This document shows, in pieces, positions 51,555-60,631 of a DNA stretch of 64,000 bases. A program made the translations under genes and the position numbers. Positions within the stretch are counted from its first letter, which is position 1; each line of letters opens with the position of its first letter. The notes under the pieces were generated by a model. That model saw only the letters and a program-made list of their open reading frames with translations. It did no database searches and had not been told where the DNA came from. The stretch is from an uncultured Oscillospiraceae bacterium (GTDB lineage Bacteria; Bacillota; Clostridia; Oscillospirales; Oscillospiraceae), in the NCBI GenBank assembly GCA_934591815.1, contig CAKTPV010000011.1, forward strand, positions 13,479-77,478. Reading direction: 5' to 3'.

Positions 51555-52778
51555 TTATGCCAGCTGTTCCTCTTTTTCAGGGCGGTTGAACATACCGTTC
51601 ATGGCGTTTGCCGAAGCCTCCTGTGCCGAGTAGTCGAGATGTGCATAGATGTCTGCCGTGGTGGAGAAAGTACTGTGACCCAGCCAGATTTGGATCTGCT
51701 TCATGGAGATACCGTTGCTGAGAAGCAGGCTGGCGCAGGTGTGACGAAGATCATGGAAGCGAACCTTGCGAAGCCCGTACTTCTCGATGAGCCACGAGAA
51801 ATGCTCCGTTACATAGTTCGGGCGTAGAAGTTTTCCGCACTGGTCAACGCAGATGTAGTCGAGGTAGTCCCGGCAGTAACTTTTTTTGAAGAGTCTCCGG
51901 TACATCTCCTGCTTCTCTTTCTCCTCCAGCAGGATGATTCCTACTGCTGGAATCAGAGGTAGTGTTCGGAAGCTGGATTTGGTTTTCAGGACATCCTCGC
52001 CCATCGGGACGAACTTTCCATCCACCTCTGCTTCGATGACCTTGTGACTGATGGAGATCGTCTTGTGTTCCATGTCGATGGCGCTCCACCGCAGTCCGAG
52101 AACTTCGCTTCGCCGCAAGCCATAGTAGGCAGCAATTTTTACGCACAATTCCAGCGGGTCACCAGACACTGCGTCGAACAGGGTAAGCATCTCTTCCTCG
52201 CTGTAGAAGCTACCGTGGAACACATTCTTCTTGGGACGGTCTACCTTGTCGGCAGGATTCTTGAGCAGGATATCCTTCTTAACCGCTGTCTGAAGTGCCT
52301 TTCGGATGATTGCGTGATAATGAATGACCGTGTTTGTCGTACAGCCGTCTGCCAGAATACTCTGGTAGAAGTCCTCAATGTGCTGTGGGGTCACTTCCCG
52401 CAACTGGAGTCCCAGCGGCGCGAAGTATGGCCGGATTCTTGCTTTGATCATGTTAGAGTAGCTTTGGTAGGTCGCCGTTGCAAGTGAGCTGCGGGTCGAT
52501 TGAAGCCACTTTTCCATGTACTCGATAAACGGGAGCAAGGCATCGGGATGCGTGTTCTCTGCAAGCTCCTTTGCTTTTGCCTCTCGATCCAGCCGTTCTT
52601 CTTCCTCCCGCTCATACTGGAGCCGGATCTCATCAAATGCTTTCTGGGCTTTGCGTGCGCTGGTTCCCTCGACGGGAAGCTGCATGGGTACCCATTTGCA
52701 TCTGCGGCGGCCATTGACCTTCAGGTAAAGAACCGCATAGTAAAAACCGTTTTTTTGCTGCAGGCAGCCTGTTATCAT
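51555..52778 (-). CDS. Tn916-type tyrosine recombinase/integrase
   Basis: 407 residues: N-terminal arm-binding domain (about 1-70, KNGFYYAVLYLKVNGRRRCKW), SAM-like core-binding domain (about 85-180), catalytic domain with Arg in YYGLRRSEVLGL, HxxR in HDLRHTCASLL, late His in GHSTFSTTADIYAHLD with the nucleophilic Tyr. All catalytic residues are present. GGAGGACATT lies before the ATG. Gene lies next to tRNA-Ser and the arm-type repeats, with the excisionase upstream. Confidence 0.94.
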   Translation of the reverse strand: MITGCLQQKNGFYYAVLYLKVNGRRRCKWVPMQLPVEGTSARKAQKAFDEIRLQYEREEEERLDREAKAKELAENTHPDALLPFIEYMEKWLQSTRSSLATATYQSYSNMIKARIRPYFAPLGLQLREVTPQHIEDFYQSILADGCTTNTVIHYHAIIRKALQTAVKKDILLKNPADKVDRPKKNVFHGSFYSEEEMLTLFDAVSGDPLELCVKIAAYYGLRRSEVLGLRWSAIDMEHKTISISHKVIEAEVDGKFVPMGEDVLKTKSSFRTLPLIPAVGIILLEEKEKQEMYRRLFKKSYCRDYLDYICVDQCGKLLRPNYVTEHFSWLIEKYGLRKVRFHDLRHTCASLLLSNGISMKQIQIWLGHSTFSTTADIYAHLDYSAQEASANAMNGMFNRPEKEEQLA

Positions 52779-52888
52779 AATGTCCTCCTATTCTATAACA
52801 GGTAGTCGTATTGCCCGCCATTGACATCCCAAACATACCACAATGCGTTGGGAATAGCTATACTCCAAGTGGAGAAATACCACTCGAC

Positions 52889-52900
52889 TTTTCTACGCTT
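52889..52900 (+). repeat. Isolated arm-type site upstream of the integrase
   Basis: TTTTCTACGCTT, identical to the word at 51351. It lies in the gap between the integrase and excisionase genes, where integrase could repress itself. Confidence 0.5.
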
Positions 52901-52945
52901 TTCGGCAAACGACCTCGTGTTTTCTAAACGATCTGTCAATTCGGC

Positions 52946-53161
52946 TCATGATAAATTGATGCGGCACATATCCTCACCCATCAGGTACTCGATTACGCAT
53001 ACCTTCGGGATCTTGTAGGCTCTGCCTACCTTGATGCATCTGATCTCCTGTTCAGCCAAGAGGCGATACGCCAGTCGTCGACTGATTCCACCCAGCATTT
53101 TGCGGAGGTCATCCACCTCAACAACATCGGGATATTTTTCAAACATAGAACTCTTTTTCAT
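52946..53161 (-). CDS. Excisionase-like DNA-binding protein
   Basis: 71-residue winged-helix protein of the Xis/MerR-like excisionase type (EVDDLRKMLGGISRRLAYRLLAEQEIRCIKVGRAYKIPKVCVIEYL). It directs the integrase towards excision. It lies 167 bases upstream of the integrase, with GGAGGG before ATG 53161. Confidence 0.88.
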   Translation of the reverse strand: MKKSSMFEKYPDVVEVDDLRKMLGGISRRLAYRLLAEQEIRCIKVGRAYKIPKVCVIEYLMGEDMCRINLS

Positions 53162-53787
53162 GGCAATGCCCTCCTATTTTTTGAGTCGTACCTTGCGGCA
53201 CAAATATGAGGATCGTCCGGGGGATAAGGAGGGGTGAATGCAGGCCGTTCAGAGGTTTGAAAGAGAGAAGAGCGTGGATGGCGGAAAAAAGAAAGAGGAG
53301 GTGGACGATCCCCATACTTCTGCCGCAAAGCGGAAAAGGCCGCTCCGTAACGGGGCGGAACTGCTCCCTGCGGAGCGGCCTTCTTGCTCTTGCGTTGCTG
53401 CCTGTATTCGACACTACTTCCCCAGGCAAGGGCGGCGGCTGGAACCGCGCTGGCGCGCGTCACGGGAGTTTCACCCCTCCGAGGTTCTCTCGAAGCTGCG
53501 TACAGGAGTATCATTGTAAGCTGACGGGGTCATGGCGAAGCAGCCTGCCAAAGCTGCATTTGACCTGGGTGGGTATCGCTCTGCACCTTCCATTGGCCGT
53601 CCTAATATGCGGAGAATGATCCGCACAGGTGGTCCTCGCGCACCCGGTCTGACGCTCACGCCGTCAGCAAAGGTATTCCAGTCACCGGATATGACCGCCT
53701 GGGCGGTGTTTTTCAAGGTTCAGAGGGATCATGAAAAAGATCCCCTCATGTGGTAGGCAGCGAGAACGCGATTTTTAGAACCATTTT
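53162..53787. other. No confident gene between excisionase and the sigma-like gene
   Basis: 626 bases. Open frames on both strands (for example plus 53206-53619 and 53532-53756) are Arg/Pro/Ser-rich, lack good starts and look like shadows of GC-rich DNA. A 12-bp hairpin AAGGCCGCTCCG / CGGAGCGGCCTT lies at 53336-53382. A Gly/Arg-rich plus-strand frame from 53532 has no ribosome-binding site. Decayed element DNA or a structured transfer region are both possible. Confidence 0.5.
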
Positions 53788-54267
53788 TCAAAATTTCCTG
53801 AAAAAATTTTTGAGTTGTTGAAGTTGCTTGCCGACAGCTCTCTGGGAGAGACCCATTTCCGCTGCAATTTCCTGCTGGGTCTTGTCCTCAATGCAATACT
53901 TGGTCAAGAGCTCTTTCTCCGAAATCGAAAGCCTTTTCAGCACCCTCACCAACCGCTGGTCACCGATTCCCTCTATCCAGCCGTACCTTGACGCAGTCGT
54001 GTAATCGTCCCAGCGGCTGACCGATTCCAAAAACTTTTTCATCAATGCGGACTTGTCCTCCTGCTCGGCGGAATGCTCGTCAAAGATGCCGATGCCCAAG
54101 TCTTGCGTATGAAGGCGATAGATCCTCTCCTGTTTGAATACCTCCCAATCGAAGTCATGCATCTTCTGGATGGCGGTATCGGACATCCCTGCCGCTCTAT
54201 ACTCACGCCGGAGTCTTGCCCACAGCGTTTCAAATTTCTTCTTTTCTGCCGCGTAATTAAAGCCCAT
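53788..54267 (-). CDS. Sigma-70 region 4-like HTH regulator of the element
   Basis: About 159 residues: a helical charged N-terminal part, then a C-terminal region-4-type HTH (LTKYCIEDKTQQEIAAEMGLSQRAVGKQLQQLKNFFRKF). Such proteins commonly lie next to int and xis in Firmicutes integrative elements and are thought to control transfer or excision. ATG 54267 has GGAGGAA upstream; a longer reading adds 13 residues. Confidence 0.8.
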   Translation of the reverse strand: MGFNYAAEKKKFETLWARLRREYRAAGMSDTAIQKMHDFDWEVFKQERIYRLHTQDLGIGIFDEHSAEQEDKSALMKKFLESVSRWDDYTTASRYGWIEGIGDQRLVRVLKRLSISEKELLTKYCIEDKTQQEIAAEMGLSQRAVGKQLQQLKNFFRKF

Positions 54268-55147
54268 ATATGGTTCCTCCGTATTCTGAAATTTGGTTGG
54301 CTGCAAATCTCGGAAACGGGTGGTGGGCCGCGGCAGCGGGGTCTCGCACAGAGCGCAAAAAAGCCCACAGCGACACCGCTGTGGGCATAAGGATATTTGT
54401 GGGTAACGATGGTGGACGGAGGCGGAGTATCCTCAAAAGGACGCAAAAAGTCAGGGCATCCGATGCCCAGCCATAGGTGAATGAAGGAGGGCTGCCATTC
54501 GGCAGCGACGACAGTACCGCGGATGTGAGGATACCTCATAAGAACCGCCTGTCCCGGCTTGGAGCCATGTTTTTTCATTGTCGTGCAGGTTCGGCCTCTG
54601 CGCTCAAAGCAGGAGATCACGACAGAAAAGCGGAGAGATTGCTGTATCGCAGTCTCTCCGCTTTCGACATGGATGGCTGTTCAGAAGCTCTGAACAGGGG
54701 GAGGTATCAGATGGTGTGTTCTCAGTGGTCGAATGCCTGCTGGATATTTCTTAGGCGGATATAAAATGCTGCTTCAACTCGCATGTTTGTTGCCTGCCGA
54801 TTGGCCTCTTGTTCCTACATTTTGCTGACAACAGCCCCGATATCTACCACTATAAAGGCTATCCCTCGCTTATTCATCTGCCTCCGATCATCCTTCTGGT
54901 AATCGCTCATTTGTATGCTTCCGTCGATAGCTGGACCATAGTTGAAGTCCTACTGGGACAAACGGGCTGGTAATGTCACATAGCTGCCGCGGTCAGCTGG
55001 ATGCATCTGTTCCTGTGTTCATTTTTGAAATGATGTCAGAGAGGAAGTTGTCTGCGTTCCCGGACCTCAGGTCCTTTTTCTGAAGTAGCAACGCGCATTC
55101 ATCGTCGCAGACCACAAGCCATAGATGCAATGATTCAAAGGCGCTCT
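54268..55147. other. 880-base region with hairpins and decayed coding traces
   Basis: Holds a perfect terminator (54357-54386), a hairpin AGCGGAGAGA / TCTCTCCGCT (54634-54668) and no gene with a good start. A minus-strand frame from 54620 is open but runs through the terminator. A minus-strand stretch near 55000-55130 keeps an open frame out of step with the truncated transporter gene, and may be a fragment of another protein. It looks like a scar where the rest of the mptD operon was lost. Confidence 0.5.
54357..54386 (-). terminator. Terminator in the decayed region
   Basis: On the minus strand, GCCCACAGCG pairs with CGCTGTGGGC around a 4-base loop and six T follow. It lies 90 bases upstream of the sigma-like gene and isolates it from the transport operon. 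Confidence 0.85.
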
Positions 55148-55621
55148 TTAGGAATCGATGTAGCTCTGCTCCATACCGCTTGCCAGCGCAAAATCGTAGT
55201 AGGTGTCCCAGAAGAACCAGATGGGCAGCAGATTGACCCCGTTGTACAGCAGGCTCGCCACCGTCCAGGCGGCGGTCAGCCGTTTCGGTTTTTGGCAGGA
55301 GCCTTCCTTCCAGAGAATCGCCTCGCAGAGGATTCCCACGAGAACATAATAAGGAAGCAAGAACCAGTTGCCCATCAGCAGGAAAATCACGCCGAGGATC
55401 GTCATATAGATCAGCGTCACAAACCGCTTTCCGATCCGGCTGACCATGAGCATATAGACCGGCGCGCAGAGGAACATGGTGATCCCCACCGACAGCACCA
55501 TGCTGACAAAGTCGTTGGCCATGCAGACCATATTGACGACGAGCTGGATCACGATCAGCACCGCCGAAAGCAGCACCGTGGTGATCACATCCCTGACAGA
55601 CCATTTATTTGTTTCTTTCAT
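55148..55621 (-). pseudogene. Truncated MptD-family ECF transporter S component
   Basis: 157 residues with five membrane helices, starting MKETNKWSVRDVITTVLL. Resembles the MptD family (putative substrate-binding S component that travels with a pair of fused ABC subunits). The family is usually near 190 residues; here the reading stops at YYDFALASGMEQSYIDS where the last membrane helix should follow. The EcfT and EcfA genes that normally come next are absent. Probably inactive, or it depends on a remote ECF module. Third gene of the ABC operon, 70 bases after its neighbour. Confidence 0.65.
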
Positions 55622-55691
55622 AAACTCCTCCTTGTTTTCGACACTTCGTTTTCCAATATTGCACTTGGAATTCTGTTTATCCCGCAACTTT

Positions 55692-57434
55692 CTACGCCGT
55701 CCACTCCATGCTCTCGCTCTGGAGCTGCGCCATGTGGCGGAACAGGCCGTTCTTTTTCAGCAGCTCGGCCGGAGAACCCATCTCAACCACGCGGCCGCCG
55801 GAGAGCAGGACGATCTGATCGGCGTTCATGACGGTACGCATGCGGTGCGCGATGATGAGCACCGTCTTATCCTTGATCAATCCGGACAATGCCGCCTGCA
55901 CCGCCGTCTCGTTTTCCACGTCCAGCGAGGCCGTTGCCTCGTCCAGCAAAATCACCGGCGCGTCCTTCAAGATGGCGCGGGCAATGGAGATGCGCTGCCG
56001 CTCGCCGCCGGAGAGCCGGGAGCCGTTTTCCCCGATCAGGGTATGGTAGCCCTCCGGCAGCCTGGATACAAAGGCGTCGCACTGCGCCGCCTTCGCCGCC
56101 GCCAGCACCTCCTCGTCGGTGGCGTCCCGCTTGCCGAGGCGGATGTTTTCCATCACGGTGTCGGCAAACAGCACCACATCCTGAAATACGATGGCGTAGT
56201 TTTTCAGCAGTGCCTCGCCGTCCACCGTGGACACGTCCACGCCGCCCAGCCGCACCGTTCCCTCCGCCGGGTCCCAGAAGCGGGCTGCCAGCTTGGCTGC
56301 CGTGGATTTGCCGCCGCCGGAGGGGCCCACCAGCGCCGTCACCTGTCCCTGCTTCGCCGTAAAGGAAACATCTCTTAGCACGTCCTCTTTTTCCCGGTAG
56401 GCAAAGGTCACATGCTCAAAGCGGATGTCGTAGCCATCGGGATCATATTCGGTCAGTCCGGTCATGCGCTTTTCGTTCTCGATCTCCTGCATACGCTCGA
56501 TGCGCACCTCGCAGGCGAAAACCGCGGCCATGTTGGCAAACATGGAGCCGATGGGGTCATATACCCGGGTGGCGGCGATAAGGAACATCAGAAACGGGAT
56601 CAGCGACAGGTCGCCGCGGCTCATCAGCAGCACCCCCGTGAGGACGGTGGTGGCGATGCCCAGCTTTAGGAAGGATTGTGCCGCCGTGACTACGGAGCCT
56701 GTGAACAGCTCGCCCCGGATGGTGTCCTGCTCCGCCTCGTCCAGCCTGCGGTTCAGGTCGGCGATATACCGCGCCTTCTGGTTGCACGCCTTGATCTCCG
56801 GCGCGCACTCCAGCACCTCCTGCATGGCGTCGGTGGCCGCGCGGCGGGTGACGAGGCCCTTCTTTATATGCCGCTTTTCCATGCGCCGGGAGAGATAGAC
56901 CATCAGCAGCGACGCGGGCACCACCCACAAAAGAGCCAGCGCCATCCGCCAGTCGTAAAGCAGCATGCCTGCGGAAATCAGCGCCGTGGAGATGAGCGCG
57001 CCGTGCATGGCGGGGTAAAAGTGGGAGAACGCCTTTTCCAGCGTCTCCGTATCCCCCATGATGGTGGTGGTCAGGTCCGTCAGGTCACGGTTTCCGAAGA
57101 AGGACAGCGGGAGCTGGCGCAGCACCTCCGCCAGCCGGATGCGGCGGTTGGCACTCTCCCGGTAGGTGGCTTCGTATAAGGCTTTGTATTGGATCAGGAA
57201 GGTCACAAAGAGCGCGGCGAGGGCAAGGACGCCCGCGACCAGAAAGCGCGTAAGCCCCGCCCTTGGGTCGGTGCCGTTTGTCAGCGCCTCTACGATGCCG
57301 GAGAGTGCCGTGGCCAGCACGCCCACCGGCAGCATTTTGCTGATGTTGACCAGTACGGACCAGAACACGGCGGCCACATAGTCTTTTGCGCCCTTCTCCG
57401 TCATGGCGTATTTTTTGCGGATGCGTTCGATCAT
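55692..57434 (-). CDS. ABC transporter with fused membrane and ATPase domains, subunit 2 (YbtPQ/IrtAB-like)
   Basis: 580 residues: six-helix type-IV membrane domain (about 1-310), then the ATPase with GPSGGGKST, signature LSGGERQRISIARAI, Walker B VILLDEATASLD and the H-loop His in IIAHRMRT. Fold is exporter type, but heterodimers like this near siderophore genes (YbtP/YbtQ, IrtA/IrtB) import metal-siderophores. Its ATG overlaps the stop of subunit 1 by four bases, so the two are made together. Confidence 0.87.
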   Translation of the reverse strand: MIERIRKKYAMTEKGAKDYVAAVFWSVLVNISKMLPVGVLATALSGIVEALTNGTDPRAGLTRFLVAGVLALAALFVTFLIQYKALYEATYRESANRRIRLAEVLRQLPLSFFGNRDLTDLTTTIMGDTETLEKAFSHFYPAMHGALISTALISAGMLLYDWRMALALLWVVPASLLMVYLSRRMEKRHIKKGLVTRRAATDAMQEVLECAPEIKACNQKARYIADLNRRLDEAEQDTIRGELFTGSVVTAAQSFLKLGIATTVLTGVLLMSRGDLSLIPFLMFLIAATRVYDPIGSMFANMAAVFACEVRIERMQEIENEKRMTGLTEYDPDGYDIRFEHVTFAYREKEDVLRDVSFTAKQGQVTALVGPSGGGKSTAAKLAARFWDPAEGTVRLGGVDVSTVDGEALLKNYAIVFQDVVLFADTVMENIRLGKRDATDEEVLAAAKAAQCDAFVSRLPEGYHTLIGENGSRLSGGERQRISIARAILKDAPVILLDEATASLDVENETAVQAALSGLIKDKTVLIIAHRMRTVMNADQIVLLSGGRVVEMGSPAELLKKNGLFRHMAQLQSESMEWTA

Positions 57435-59224
57435 GCGGCACCTCCTACCTTCCACTGCGCGGCCTTTTGGTATTCCTCCCACATGGCGGCGTATACGCCG
57501 CCCTTTTCAAGAAGCTCGTCGTGCTTTCCCTCCTCGGCGATCTCGCCGTCCCGGACGACAAGGATGCGATCCATGTTCCGCACCGTGGACAGGCGGTGGG
57601 CGATCATCAGCACGGTCTTGCCCTTCATCAGCGCCTCGAAGGCCTTTTGTATCTTCGCCTCGTTCTCCGGGTCTGCAAAGGAGCTTGCCTCATCCAGCAC
57701 CACGATGGGCGCGTCCTTTAAGATCGCCCGCGCCAGCGCGATGCGCTGCATCTCGCCGCCGGAGAGGTACACGCCCTTGGCGCCGATCACGGCGTCCAGC
57801 CCGCCCGGCGTCTTTTCCAGAATATCGCCGCACTGAGCAAGCTGCGCCGCGTGTAATATCTCCGCCTCGGTGGCGTCCGGCCGAGCGGCGCGGATGTTGT
57901 CGCGGATGCTTTTCTTAAACAGGCGCACCTCCTGAAAGACAAAGGAGATCTGCTCCATCAGCTCCGCGGTGGGGATGCTTCGCACATCCCGTCCGCCCAG
58001 GAGCACCGCCCCTGCCTGCGCATCGAAAAAGCGCGGGATCAGCCGGGCGATGGTGGTCTTGCCGCCGCCGGAGGGGCCCACCAGCGCCCACGTCTCCCCC
58101 TGCGGCAGATGGAAGCTCACATTCGTCAGCGTGGGCCTGTCCGCGCCGTCATAGGAAAAGGTGACGTTTTCAAAGGAAATGCTGCTGTCCGCGGGCTTGC
58201 TTCCGCTGTCCGCCGCAGGCTCGGGAAGGGGCGACTCCCGGAGTATCGCCTCCAGCTTGTTCACTGCCTCGGCGGCCTCCATCTGTGCGTTGACCGCGTA
58301 CATCAGCCGCTCCATCATAAAGGCAAGCTGGGGCGCGAAGAAGATGTAAAACACCAGATCGGCCAGCACTGCCCAGCCGTCTGCCGCGCCGCCGATGAGA
58401 ACCATTCCCAAGGGCATGAGAAACAGGAACATGGCGTTCAGCACCACCGTAAGCAGGGTGTAGGGCATACGGCACATCATGGCGTAGCCGCTGGCAAGGT
58501 CGCGGTAGCTGAGGATGGCGGCATGAAAGCTCTTGAAGGAGTAAACCGTCTGCTGGAACACCTTCACCACCGGGATGCCCCGGACATACTCCGTGGCCTC
58601 GGCGGAAATGCGCTCTCCGGCGCGCTGGTATTCCTCAAAGAACTTCATGCTGGTGCCCGTCATCATGCTCATCAGGTAGATGAGTCCGATAATCATGGGG
58701 ATCAGGCAGGCAAGCCCCATGCGCCAGTCAAAGACGAAGAGCAGCCCAACCGCCAGTATCGGCGTTACGATCCCGCCCACCGCGTCGGGGATGGTGTGGG
58801 CAAGGAGCGTTTCTGTCAGCGCCGCGTTGTCGTCGATCTGCTTGCGCAGCCGCCCGGTGAGGTTGGCGTTAAAGTACCCCAGCGGCAGGTCAATGAGATG
58901 GGCGGCCGCCGCCTTTCGCATATTTGTCGCCACCCGGAAGGCCGCAAGGTGTGTACACATGAGCCCGGCGAAATAGATCGCCGCGCTCAGAAGTGCCGCC
59001 GCCAGCGCGTACCAGCCGTAGCGGGCAAGCCCTGCCGGAACGCCGCCTCCCGGCGTTAAAATGCCACGGGCCGCGTACCAGACAAAGACGAACGGGAAAA
59101 TACCGACCGCCGCCGAAACGCCGGACAGCCCGCAGCCCAAGACGGACAGCCACTTATGCCCTCCGGCGTATGCCAGCAGCCTGCCCAGCACCGGCGGCTG
59201 CTTTGTTTTTTTCTGTTTGCTCAT
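57431..59224 (-). CDS. ABC transporter with fused membrane and ATPase domains, subunit 1 (YbtPQ/IrtAB-like)
   Basis: 597 residues, same layout as its partner: membrane domain (about 15-330), ATPase with GPSGGGKTTIARL, LSGGEMQRIALARAI, IVVLDEASSFAD and the His in IAHRLST. Walker B ends in Asp-Glu, so both sites keep their catalytic Glu. First gene of the three-gene operon; GGAACAC lies before the ATG. Substrate inferred only from the neighbouring siderophore operon and MptD. Confidence 0.87.
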   Translation of the reverse strand: MSKQKKTKQPPVLGRLLAYAGGHKWLSVLGCGLSGVSAAVGIFPFVFVWYAARGILTPGGGVPAGLARYGWYALAAALLSAAIYFAGLMCTHLAAFRVATNMRKAAAAHLIDLPLGYFNANLTGRLRKQIDDNAALTETLLAHTIPDAVGGIVTPILAVGLLFVFDWRMGLACLIPMIIGLIYLMSMMTGTSMKFFEEYQRAGERISAEATEYVRGIPVVKVFQQTVYSFKSFHAAILSYRDLASGYAMMCRMPYTLLTVVLNAMFLFLMPLGMVLIGGAADGWAVLADLVFYIFFAPQLAFMMERLMYAVNAQMEAAEAVNKLEAILRESPLPEPAADSGSKPADSSISFENVTFSYDGADRPTLTNVSFHLPQGETWALVGPSGGGKTTIARLIPRFFDAQAGAVLLGGRDVRSIPTAELMEQISFVFQEVRLFKKSIRDNIRAARPDATEAEILHAAQLAQCGDILEKTPGGLDAVIGAKGVYLSGGEMQRIALARAILKDAPIVVLDEASSFADPENEAKIQKAFEALMKGKTVLMIAHRLSTVRNMDRILVVRDGEIAEEGKHDELLEKGGVYAAMWEEYQKAAQWKVGGAA

Positions 59225-59447
59225 ATTCCGTGTTCCTTTCTTAAAATATATACCCCTGCCCGGAGAAGTCGCGATTTTCTTTTGCGCATAGAAGGGAGTT
59301 CATACAGCCATATATGGAATCTCCAGCGAAATACCTGCGGCACTTCGCTGGAAAAGCACTTAAAACAGCAGCTATGGCTGATTTTTTGACTTGCCTGTCA
59401 TCCTACCCATTCTATCACCGCAAAATATCCTTTGCAACGCAAATGGT

Positions 59448-59804
59448 TCATCGGAGTGCCGCCTGCGCGAAGCAATCTCTGACCGCTTCACGAATGGCAT
59501 CGCTGGTAAATGTTGCAGATGAAACGGCATCCACATCCCAGGTCTGCGCCTCCACGATTTGGGAAGGGATCTCATCTATTGCGCGGTCTGAGATATTTAC
59601 TGTTTCGCTGTGAGATAGGACATGTACAGACAATATGCTGCTCCCGTCAAACTCTACCTCTACGGTAACCGGACCGGAATAACCTTCAGCGGAAGCCGTA
59701 TAAACGCCCGCCGTGTAGATGTCTCCCGATTTGCCGCATCCTGCGCACAGCAGCAGCGCACCCACCAGCACGGAGAACAGCACTGATTGCACCCCTTTTT
59801 TCAT
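59448..59804 (-). CDS. FMN-binding domain lipoprotein
   Basis: 118 residues: lipoprotein signal (LVGALLLCAGCGKSG, lipid-modified Cys near residue 22), then one FMN-binding domain of the type that takes covalent FMN; the flavinylation motif ends the conserved stretch DAVSSATFTSDAIREAV, where SSATFTS is the attachment Ser/Thr site. Last gene of the siderophore operon, overlapping the ATPase gene by four bases. A surface flavoprotein here could reduce ferric-siderophore to release iron. This role is inference. Confidence 0.8.
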   Translation of the reverse strand: MKKGVQSVLFSVLVGALLLCAGCGKSGDIYTAGVYTASAEGYSGPVTVEVEFDGSSILSVHVLSHSETVNISDRAIDEIPSQIVEAQTWDVDAVSSATFTSDAIREAVRDCFAQAALR

Positions 59805-60619
59805 GTGTTCGAACCTCCTGTTTTTTTGTTCTGCTCCGTTATCCTGAAGGGAAGGCATACCGGAACATTTAATACCGGATGTGTAATGACCTCCGCTTCT
59901 ACATCAAAGATTTCCCGCAACGCCTGCTGGGTAATAACCTCTTGCGGCGTACCTGCGCTGTGCAGCATCCCGTCTTTGATCGCCACCAAATAGTCGGAAA
60001 ACATGATGGCATGATTTAAATCATGAAGAACCATTACGATGGTAACACCATTTTCCCGGTTGAGGCGGCGCAGAAGGTACAATATATCCAGTTGGTGCGA
60101 GATGTCCAAATAGGTCGTGGGTTCATCCAGAAACAGCAATCCGGTTTTCTGCGCCAACGCCATGGCGATCCATGCCCGCTGTTGTTGACCTCCCGAAAGC
60201 CTCTCCATTTCTCTATGTTCAAGGGAACTCATGCCTGTACTGGCAAGAGCCCACTGAATGATCTCCCGATCCTTTTCGCCGAGACCACTTAGCGCCGACC
60301 TGTAAGGAAAACGCCCGTATTCCACAAGGTCGCCGACTGTGATGCCGGCAGGGGCTTGCGCTCCCTGCGGCAGCAGCGCAAGTCTCTGGGCAACACGCTT
60401 TGTCGGCATTTTGTGGATCGCTTCGCCATCAAGGTATACTGCGCCGGAATCCGGGGAAATGATCCGGCACAGTGTCTTCAGTATGGTGGATTTTCCAGAG
60501 CCGTTGGAGCCTATCAAGGTGGTTATGCTGCCTTCAGGGATTTTTAAGTCAAGCCCCCTGAAGACGGCCTCCCCGTTATATCCGGCAGACAAACCCTTTG
60601 CCTGCATACGTGAAAGCAT
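59801..60619 (-). CDS. FecE/FepC-type siderophore ABC transporter ATPase
   Basis: 272 residues with Walker A IGSNGSGKST, signature [18 protein letters not shown], Walker B LLFLDEPTTYLDI and HDLNHA. The motif set is typical of iron-siderophore and cobalamin importers. ATG 60619 lies six bases after GGGAGG; another ATG is two codons upstream. Twelve bases after the second permease gene. Confidence 0.93.
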   Translation of the reverse strand: MLSRMQAKGLSAGYNGEAVFRGLDLKIPEGSITTLIGSNGSGKSTILKTLCRIISPDSGAVYLDGEAIHKMPTKRVAQRLALLPQGAQAPAGITVGDLVEYGRFPYRSALSGLGEKDREIIQWALASTGMSSLEHREMERLSGGQQQRAWIAMALAQKTGLLFLDEPTTYLDISHQLDILYLLRRLNRENGVTIVMVLHDLNHAIMFSDYLVAIKDGMLHSAGTPQEVITQQALREIFDVEAEVITHPVLNVPVCLPFRITEQNKKTGGSNT

Positions 60620-60631
60620 AGACATCCTCCC

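Noticed and set aside
53206..53756. Plus-strand open frames after the excisionase as element genes.
   Set aside because: No ribosome-binding sites, Arg/Pro/Ser-rich composition, mutual overlap on both strands, and no recognisable family.
59225..59447. Terminator or riboswitch in the gap after the FMN-binding gene (hairpin CCAGCGAA / TTCGCTGG near 59323).
   Set aside because: The hairpin has no adjacent T run on the minus strand and I could not match a known riboswitch; left unannotated.
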